Assembly: GCA_945889235.1 (NCBI GenBank) | Contig: CAMDBK010000089.1 | Location: 1-9,882 of the forward strand | Length of the DNA: 9,882 nt | Direction: 5' to 3' | DNA from: Chitinophaga pinensis | Lineage (GTDB): Bacteria > Bacteroidota > Bacteroidia > SXHM01 | In this document: in pieces, positions 1-5,508 of the stretch | Layout of the letters: each line of letters begins with the position of its first letter | How positions within the stretch are numbered: position 1 is the first letter of the stretch | Translations under genes and position numbers: made by a program | Notes under the pieces: generated by a model | Told to the model about the DNA's origin: nothing | Database searches by the model: none | Seen by the model: only the letters and a program-made list of their open reading frames with translations

Positions 1-1
1 C

Positions 2-1651
2 GGAACATTTAATGCGCTGCTTCCAGTCACTTATAATGTTGCAGTGCAGGATAACAGCGGCTGCACCGTTACAGGAACAGTAACGGTTCCCAACAATCCC
101 GGATTTGCAGTAAACATAACCGCTTTTACCAATGCTACCTGCAACGCAACCTGTGACGGAACAGCAGACATGGTTGCAAATCCCGGATTTATAGGTGCAC
201 TTACTTACGACTGGATAGATTTGGGAAGCGGACTTTCCACCGGACAACTTACAGCAAATGCTACTGGTTTGTGTGCGGGAAATTATCAGGCAACAGCAAC
301 GGATGGTGTGGGCTGCATCGCCACAGATAACGTAACCATTACCGAGCCTACTGTTGTTGCAGTTTTAACTTCAGCTGATGCAACAATATGTATTGGTTCA
401 GCAACAAATCTTCTGGCTACACCGCAAGGCGGAACTCCCGGCTACACCTATGCATGGACAGCAAACCCTGCCGACCCTACCCTGGTTACACCAGCAGTTG
501 CCAACCCAACCGTTGCCCCAATTGTTACAACAGTTTACACCATTAATGTGGATGACAATAATGCCTGCCCAGCACCTGCCCAAACAATAACCATAACAGT
601 AAATCCACCTTTAGTTTTAAATATGCTGCCTCCCGGACCAATTGATATTTGTCCCGGTGAAACTGCTGTTATGAATATGAACGCAACAGGCGGTGATGGT
701 AACTATACCTTTACATGGGATGGCGGAAGTAATCCCGTAAACCCACCTGCTTTGGCTACACCGGCAGTAAATACAACTTATAATTTTACAGTGAATGATG
801 GTTGCGGAACACCATCAGCAAGTCAATCGGTTGATGTGAATATTTTTCTTCTGCCTGTAATTGATTTCAGTGCCAGTGTTTATTCCGGCTGTCAACCGCT
901 GCGGGTAACCTTTACAGATAATACCCAACCGCAACCCGCTAATTTGTTCTGGAATTTTGGTGACCCTGCTTCCGGAAATAATAATACCTCAACAGGAACA
1001 ACTCCAACTCATGCTTACAATAATCCCGGAGTTTACGATGTCAGTTTAATAGTTACCACTCCTGATGGATGCAAGGATTCGCTGACGATACAAAACATGA
1101 TAACTGTTTATGCATTGCCTGTTGCTGAATTTTCTGCAATACCTCCATCAACAGATATTTTACATCCCGAAATTATTTTCGATAATAATTCGAGCGGTGC
1201 TTCGCAGTGGTTCTGGGATTTTGGCCTCGCCTCAGGCGAGGGCACATCCATTCTTGAAAATCCCGTTCACTGGTATGGCGACACCGGAGTTTATACAGTT
1301 TGGCTACTGGTTGAAACTGTTGAAGGCTGTAAAGACAGCACGTTCGGTTTTGTAGAAATTACCCCTGTATTCACATTTTATGTTCCCAGTGCCTTTACCC
1401 CCAACTCAGACGGAACTAATGATACTTTTTTCCCTAAAGGCGAAATAATAGACCCTGATAATTATGTGTTCAGGGTTTTCAATCGTTGGGGGCAGGAAAT
1501 CTACGCCAGCCACACCCCGGGTGAAAAGTGGGATGGCACGCTGCCAACAGGATTGAACGCACAGGAAGATGTTTATGTTTGGGTTGCCGAAATGCATGAC
1601 CTGAACGGTGAAAAACACAAATTTTATGGTCGGGTTACCCTTTACCGATAA
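2..1651 (+). CDS. Large surface protein, 3' part: SprB repeat, Ig-like, PKD domains and type B T9SS C-terminal domain
   Basis: The frame is open from the first bases of the window, so the 5' end is missing; a GTG at 44 is an internal valine, not a start. The visible 549 residues are a string of beta modules. Nucleotides 2-150 hold the end of one module ('VQDNSGC'). About 155-349 is a SprB-type repeat, from 'CDGTAD' to 'TATDGVGC'. About 350-853 holds two Ig-like modules with conserved Cys and 'GGTPGYTYAW'. Two PKD domains follow at about 857-1114 ('FWNFGDP', 'HAYNNPGVYDVSL') and 1118-1363 ('FWDFG', 'DTGVYTVWL'). The end, about 1370-1648, is the gliding-motility-associated domain (CHU_C, TIGR04131 type): 'VPSAFTPNSDGTNDTF', 'FNRWGQEIY', 'KWDGT', 'YGRVTLYR'. 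Such domains send proteins through the type IX secretion system. The product is therefore inferred to be a very large secreted or surface adhesin; its ligand cannot be told. The second PKD loop carries a palindrome (see 1225-1241). Confidence 0.9.
   Translation, partial: GTFNALLPVTYNVAVQDNSGCTVTGTVTVPNNPGFAVNITAFTNATCNATCDGTADMVANPGFIGALTYDWIDLGSGLSTGQLTANATGLCAGNYQATATDGVGCIATDNVTITEPTVVAVLTSADATICIGSATNLLATPQGGTPGYTYAWTANPADPTLVTPAVANPTVAPIVTTVYTINVDDNNACPAPAQTITITVNPPLVLNMLPPGPIDICPGETAVMNMNATGGDGNYTFTWDGGSNPVNPPALATPAVNTTYNFTVNDGCGTPSASQSVDVNIFLLPVIDFSASVYSGCQPLRVTFTDNTQPQPANLFWNFGDPASGNNNTSTGTTPTHAYNNPGVYDVSLIVTTPDGCKDSLTIQNMITVYALPVAEFSAIPPSTDILHPEIIFDNNSSGASQWFWDFGLASGEGTSILENPVHWYGDTGVYTVWLLVETVEGCKDSTFGFVEITPVFTFYVPSAFTPNSDGTNDTFFPKGEIIDPDNYVFRVFNRWGQEIYASHTPGEKWDGTLPTGLNAQEDVYVWVAEMHDLNGEKHKFYGRVTLYR
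1225..1241. repeat. Intragenic GC-rich palindrome in a PKD loop
   Basis: CCTCGCC at 1225-1231 and GGCGAGG at 1235-1241 form a perfect 7-bp stem around a TCA loop. The DNA is read in frame as L-A-S-G-E-G within 'WDFG-LASGEG-TSILENP', exactly where PKD domains usually have a short D-G turn. The run is much richer in G and C than the flanking AT-rich codons. I infer a small palindromic insertion tolerated in a surface loop. A chance hairpin, or a variant of the longer 'GDPASG' loop seen in the preceding PKD domain, remains possible. Confidence 0.5.
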
Positions 1652-1658
1652 AAATAAT

Positions 1659-1688
1659 TTTGCAGTTACTATATTTTATCTATTTTAG
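1659..1688 (+). promoter_or_regulatory. Candidate Bacteroidota-type promoter of the collagen-like gene
   Basis: TTTG at 1659-1662 and TATTTTAG at 1681-1688 resemble the -33 TTTG and -7 TAnnTTTG elements of Bacteroidota sigma factors. There is one mismatch in the -7 box and the 18-nt spacer is slightly short. The pair lies in the 70-bp gap before the ATG at 1722, and transcription would start about 25-30 nt before that ATG. It rests on consensus matching only. Confidence 0.35.
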
Positions 1689-1721
1689 CAGCCCTAAAAT
1701 CAAATTTTACATAACGAAAAC

Positions 1722-3206
1722 ATGAAAAAATTATTACTGTTTGCATCTGTTTTGTTGCTTTCATCAGCAATCTCTGATGTAGCTTTTTCACAAAATAATG
1801 TTGGTATAGGAACTACAACTCCTGACAACAGTTCACTTCTAGACCTTAACTCTGCAAGCAGAGGGTTACTTGTTCCAAGACTTAACACTGGTCAGATGAA
1901 TGGAATCAGCGGACCAGCAAACGGACTGATTATTTACAATATTGACTCTCTTTGTTTCTGCTTCTGGAATACAACAGCATGGGTTTCTCTTTGCAACGGA
2001 ACAGGCGGTTCAGGTTCACAAGGTCCAACAGGACCAACAGGACCTTCAGGTGTTGTAGGAGCAACAGGTGCTGATGGACCAACAGGAGTTGCAGGAGCAA
2101 ATGGTCCTACGGGTCCTTCAGGTGTTGATGGTGCTACAGGGCCTTCAGGAGCTGATGGTGCTACAGGTGCAACGGGTCCTTCAGGTGGCCCTCCCGGACC
2201 AACCGGACCTTCAGGCGCTGATGGTGCAGCGGGTGCAACAGGCCCAAGCGGTGTTGATGGAGCTACAGGACCTGCGGGTGCTAATGGAGCTACAGGACCT
2301 GCCGGTGCTAATGGTGCAACCGGGCCTGCCGGTGCTAACGGAGCAACAGGAGCTAACGGTGCTACAGGCCCAGCTGGCCCAGTAGGTTGTTCAACAGCTA
2401 ACCTGATCATAAAATCAAATGGAAGTTCTGCTGTTTGCAGTCAGATATTTGATGATGGTAATTTTATAGGTATCGGAACACAAACTCCGGCTAATCCTTT
2501 TCATTACCTGAGAGGCGGTGGAACAGGAATATGGCAAAGTCACTTTCAAAACTCAGGCGCTGGTGATGCAGGCCTTTTAGTTGAAAATTCAGATGTTACC
2601 AGCCAGTTCAGAGTTTTCCTTGGTGCAACTAATTATAATGGAACCGCGGTAATACCAACAGGAGTTGCAGGGTATTCTCTTGCAACAGGAACTGCTACTT
2701 ATGGAATTGGCGTAGAAGGTGCAGCAAATACTTATGAAGGTTCAGGCGTTGAAGGTTCACGTTTCAATGATGGTGGTGCTGATATAGGTTGGGGAGGATT
2801 GTTTTATAATGACCTTGGTTACACAGGTGGCTTATTTAACGTATCTGATGCCAGAATTAAAACGGATGTACAGACCATAAGCAATGCAACTGCAATCATT
2901 TCAAAACTCAGAGGTGTAACTTACTATCACGACACAAACAAATACCCTAACATGGGTCTTTCCGATGGTTTGAGATATGGTTTCATTGCTCAGGAAGTTG
3001 AGCAGATAGTTCCTGAATTTGTTCAGGAAAAAGGGCTTAACATTAATTCCTGCCTTCCTAAATCTGCAGGAACAAAAAATGCTGTAAACGACAAACAAAT
3101 GTTCAAAACAGTTGATTATGTTTCAATTATTCCTTTACTGGTTGAAAGCATAAAAGAACTGAATGCTAAAGTTGAAAAACTAGAAGCTGAATTAAAGAAC
3201 AAATAA
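1722..3206 (+). CDS. Exported collagen-like protein with C-terminal S74 chaperone/autoprocessing domain
   Basis: The 494-residue product starts with a signal peptide (residues 1-23; Lys-Lys, hydrophobic core, likely cut after AFS). Residues 26-90 form the common Bacteroidota 'NVGIGTTTPD...LLDLNS...GLLVPR' head. Residues 101-221 are 40 Gly-X-Y triplets, mostly GPT, GPS, GAT, GAN, GPA and GAD, interrupted once by an extra Gly at 155. A second 'GIGTQTP' motif is at 250-256, followed by a Gly-rich beta region (about 300-372, 'GVEG' repeated). Residues 375-475 match the S74 domain: S-D-A-R-I-K at 375-380, 'YGFIAQEVEQIVPEFV' at 419-434, and a Tyr-Val-Ser-Ile-Ile-Pro segment near 466-471. Residues 476-494 form a short coiled coil. 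In phage tail proteins this domain trimerises and cuts itself just before the Ser of this motif, using a Ser and a Lys five residues apart; S375 and K380 fit. A trimeric surface fibre is inferred. No T9SS domain is present, so how it stays at the surface is unclear. Confidence 0.85.
   Translation: MKKLLLFASVLLLSSAISDVAFSQNNVGIGTTTPDNSSLLDLNSASRGLLVPRLNTGQMNGISGPANGLIIYNIDSLCFCFWNTTAWVSLCNGTGGSGSQGPTGPTGPSGVVGATGADGPTGVAGANGPTGPSGVDGATGPSGADGATGATGPSGGPPGPTGPSGADGAAGATGPSGVDGATGPAGANGATGPAGANGATGPAGANGATGANGATGPAGPVGCSTANLIIKSNGSSAVCSQIFDDGNFIGIGTQTPANPFHYLRGGGTGIWQSHFQNSGAGDAGLLVENSDVTSQFRVFLGATNYNGTAVIPTGVAGYSLATGTATYGIGVEGAANTYEGSGVEGSRFNDGGADIGWGGLFYNDLGYTGGLFNVSDARIKTDVQTISNATAIISKLRGVTYYHDTNKYPNMGLSDGLRYGFIAQEVEQIVPEFVQEKGLNINSCLPKSAGTKNAVNDKQMFKTVDYVSIIPLLVESIKELNAKVEKLEAELKNK
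2022..2384 (+). repeat. Collagen-like triplet tract with 27-bp tandem units
   Basis: The DNA encodes 18 Gly-X-Y triplets (2022-2183), one out-of-register Gly codon (2184-2186), then 22 more triplets. The clearest DNA repeat is a 27-bp unit encoding GPAGANGAT, present three times in tandem at 2268-2348 with mostly synonymous third-position differences. Many units end in GGTGCTACAGG-like blocks, giving chances for slippage or recombination, so repeat number may vary between strains. Confidence 0.85.
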
Positions 3207-3220
3207 GCTTTACCTTAATC

Positions 3221-3262
3221 AAATAAAAAGCCCCGCGATAATTATCGCGGGGCTTTTTATTT
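3221..3262. terminator. Bidirectional intrinsic terminator between convergent genes
   Basis: A perfect 42-bp inverted repeat has no unpaired central base: arm 3221-3241 pairs fully with 3242-3262, and C3220/G3263 add one more pair. The GC core (GCCCCGCG / CGCGGGGC) is flanked by A-runs on the left and T-runs on the right, so a U-tract follows the hairpin in either direction. It begins 15 nt after the stop of the collagen-like gene and ends 15 nt after the stop of gyrB on the other strand, so it most likely ends both transcripts. Confidence 0.93.
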
Positions 3263-3277
3263 GGTGTCAATCAATGC

Positions 3278-5242
3278 TTACGCATCAATCTTCGCATACT
3301 TCGCATGCTTCTCAATAAAATCTCTGCGTGGCGGAACATCATCGCCCATAAGCATTGAAAATATTCTGTCTGCTTCTGCTGCGCTGTCAATGCTTACCTG
3401 TCGTAATGTTCTGGTTGCAGGGTTCATGGTAGTTGACCATAACTGTTCTGCGTTCATTTCTCCAAGACCTTTATAACGCTGGATGTTTACACTATCGTTT
3501 TTGCCTTTTCCGATTTCCAGAACTGCTTCTTCGCGTTGCTGTTCATTCCAGCAGTATTTTTCTTCTTTCCCTTTTCTTACCAAGTATAAAGGAGGTGTTG
3601 CAATAAAAATACGTCCTTCTTCAATTAACGCTTTCATATAGCGGAAAAAGAACGTAAGAATTAGTGTTGTAATGTGGCTTCCGTCAACGTCAGCATCGCA
3701 CATGATAATTACTTTGTGGTAACGAAGCTTTTCAATGTTCAGAGCTTTATCATCTTCAGGTGTCCCGATGTGAACTCCTAATGCGGTGAACATATTTTTT
3801 ATCTCCTCGTTGTCATAAATCTTCCATTCCATGGCTTTCTCTACGTTCAGAATTTTACCTCTTAGCGGAAGAATAGCCTGAAAATTACGATCGCGACCTT
3901 GTTTGGCTGTTCCACCTGCCGAGTCTCCCTCAACCAAGTAAATCTCGCATTTTCCGGGGTCGTTGTCAGAACAGTCTGAAAGTTTTCCCGGAAGTCCGCT
4001 TCCGGTAAGTACATTTTTACGTTGCACCTGTTCACGCGCTTTGCGGGCAGCATGGCGGGCCTCAGCAGCAAGTAATACTTTCTCAACTAATTTCCTTGCA
4101 TCCTTAGGATTTTCTTCCAGATAATTATTCAGTGTTTCACCAACTGCTACATCCACGGCACCAATTACTTCGTTGTTTCCAAGTTTGGTTTTGGTTTGTC
4201 CTTCAAATTGAGGCTCCTGAACTTTTACTGAAATAACGGCAGTTAATCCTTCACGAAAATCTTCCCCGCTGATTTCAAATTTTTTCTTTTCCAACATACC
4301 TGATTTCTCAGCGTATGTTTTCAAGGTGCGTGTCAAAGCTCTGCGGAAACCTGCAAGGTGAGTTCCTCCTTCGTGTGTATTGATATTGTTTACATAAGAG
4401 TGAACATTCTCGCCAAAAGAAGTATTGTATTGCATCGCCACTTCAATAGGCATTCCGGTTTTATCAGTGTCTAAGTAGATTGGTTTATCAATCAGCTTTT
4501 CGCGGGTAGCATCAAGGTATTCCACAAATTCAACTAATCCGCGTTCTGAATAAAAACTTTCTGTTCTGTGGGTTCCGTTTTCATCTTTCGTGCGCAGATC
4601 GGTGATGTTTAGCGTTATCTTTTTGTTGAGGTATGACAACTCACGTAAACGGGCTGCAAGCGTTTCGTAATTATATTCGGTAGCAATAAAAATAGAAGCA
4701 TCGGGCTGAAACGTAACAATGGTTCCTGTTTTATCACTTTCACCAACAACTTTAGTCGGGTAAAGTGGTTTTCCTTCGCTGTATTCCTGCTGGAAAATTT
4801 TTCCTTCGCGGTGAACTTCTGCTTTCAATAACGTGGAAAGTGCATTTACGCAGGAAACACCCACACCGTGGAGACCGCCTGATACTTTGTAGCTGTCTTT
4901 ATCGAATTTACCACCGGCATGCAGCACAGTCATTACTACTTCCAATGCTGAGCGTTTTTCTTTGGCGTGCATGGCTGTTGGAATTCCGCGTCCGTCATCT
5001 TTTACGGTGATTGAGTTTCCTTCGTTAATAAATACATCAATATTTTTGCAATGTCCGGCAAGGGCTTCGTCAATGGAGTTATCCACCACCTCGTAAACCA
5101 AATGGTGCAGACCTCTGATGCCTACATCACCGATATACATCGCGGGGCGTTTGCGAACCGCTTCTAAACCTTCGAGTACTTGTATACTATCTGCTCCATA
5201 ACCTGATGCATTCTTTATTTCTTTTACTTCACTTTCTGCCAT
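3278..5242 (-). CDS. gyrB: DNA gyrase subunit B
   Basis: This is the ATPase subunit of the type IIA topoisomerase that introduces negative supercoils. The product is 654 residues, close to the usual Bacteroidota length. The GHKL ATPase domain shows 'EVVDNSIDEA' (51-60, with catalytic Glu51 and Mg-binding Asn55), 'DDGRGIPT' (82-89) and the ATP lid 'GGLHGVGVSCVNALS' (122-136). The transducer domain carries 'QTKTKLGN' (349-356) with its ATP-contacting Lys. The TOPRIM domain has 'EGDSAGG' (Glu438), 'LPLRGKILNVEKA' (458-470) and the metal-binding 'DADVDGSH' (516-523). The C-terminal part has 'RYKGLGEMNAEQLW' (589-602) and ends 'GDDVPPRRDFIE'. It lacks the about 170-residue TOPRIM insertion known from E. 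coli GyrB. I chose the ATG at 5242 because conserved sequence begins near residue 20; the frame runs open to an ATG at 5383, but those 47 codons look like untranslated leader. ParE is the main alternative; the motifs and length favour GyrB. No dnaA or recF is nearby. Confidence 0.95.
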   Translation of the reverse strand: MAESEVKEIKNASGYGADSIQVLEGLEAVRKRPAMYIGDVGIRGLHHLVYEVVDNSIDEALAGHCKNIDVFINEGNSITVKDDGRGIPTAMHAKEKRSALEVVMTVLHAGGKFDKDSYKVSGGLHGVGVSCVNALSTLLKAEVHREGKIFQQEYSEGKPLYPTKVVGESDKTGTIVTFQPDASIFIATEYNYETLAARLRELSYLNKKITLNITDLRTKDENGTHRTESFYSERGLVEFVEYLDATREKLIDKPIYLDTDKTGMPIEVAMQYNTSFGENVHSYVNNINTHEGGTHLAGFRRALTRTLKTYAEKSGMLEKKKFEISGEDFREGLTAVISVKVQEPQFEGQTKTKLGNNEVIGAVDVAVGETLNNYLEENPKDARKLVEKVLLAAEARHAARKAREQVQRKNVLTGSGLPGKLSDCSDNDPGKCEIYLVEGDSAGGTAKQGRDRNFQAILPLRGKILNVEKAMEWKIYDNEEIKNMFTALGVHIGTPEDDKALNIEKLRYHKVIIMCDADVDGSHITTLILTFFFRYMKALIEEGRIFIATPPLYLVRKGKEEKYCWNEQQREEAVLEIGKGKNDSVNIQRYKGLGEMNAEQLWSTTMNPATRTLRQVSIDSAAEADRIFSMLMGDDVPPRRDFIEKHAKYAKIDA

Positions 5243-5303
5243 AGTTTCTGTTGTTTGCACGTGTGTGTTTTTTGAAATTATTTTGTTGTTTTTAATTGTC
5301 GTG

Positions 5304-5311
5304 CGAAGATA
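5304..5311 (-). promoter_or_regulatory. Candidate -7 element of gyrB
   Basis: On the minus strand this reads TATCTTCG, one base from the Bacteroidota TAnnTTTG -7 element, about 62 nt upstream of the ATG at 5242. No convincing TTTG lies at the expected distance upstream. If correct, the leader is about 55 nt long, and the longer reading frame starting at 5383 could not be translated, since it begins upstream of this promoter. Confidence 0.35.
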
Positions 5312-5478
5312 GTAAAATATGTAGTAGGAATTACATGAAAATGCACGGTAAATATATGTGAGTTTTAAACATGTAATTAACATTTTAACTCTTGTGAAAA
5401 CATCAGTATTTTAAGGCTTTTTAACAAATCTTCCGTGTTTTAAAAATCATAAAGAATGAGTACTAAAAAATTCACACG

Positions 5479-5486
5479 TATATTTA
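5479..5486 (+). promoter_or_regulatory. Candidate -7 element of the M43 protease gene
   Basis: TATATTTA matches TAnnTTTG except at the last base and lies 22 nt before the ATG at 5509. No good TTTG box is seen about 20 nt upstream, so it is weak. The 266-bp gap between gyrB and this divergent gene holds no other recognisable gene or hairpin. Confidence 0.3.
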
Positions 5487-5508
5487 CAAACTCAAAACCA
5501 GTCTCTAC

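Noticed and set aside
44..46. GTG as the start of the first gene
   Set aside because: The frame is open upstream to the window edge and encodes more of the same beta module ('VTYNVAVQDNSGC'), so the gene is cut by the window.
2022..2384. Possible CRISPR-like or minisatellite array
   Set aside because: The repeats are in frame, have no spacers of constant size, and encode perfect Gly-X-Y triplets, so they are a protein repeat.
1934..2410. 158-codon Pro/Ala-rich reading frame on the minus strand
   Set aside because: It is the antisense image of the collagen tract: Gly-X-Y codons free of antisense stops in this frame create a long open frame. It has no promoter and no family match that I recognise.
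5243..5383. 47-codon N-terminal extension of GyrB from an ATG at 5383
   Set aside because: The extra residues have no resemblance to GyrB, are encoded by AT-rich leader-like DNA, and start upstream of the candidate -7 box at 5304-5311. The ATG at 5242 gives the usual length.
3278..5508. gyrB as a sign of the replication origin
   Set aside because: No dnaA, dnaN, recF or DnaA-box cluster is seen nearby, and gyrB position is not a reliable origin marker in Bacteroidota.
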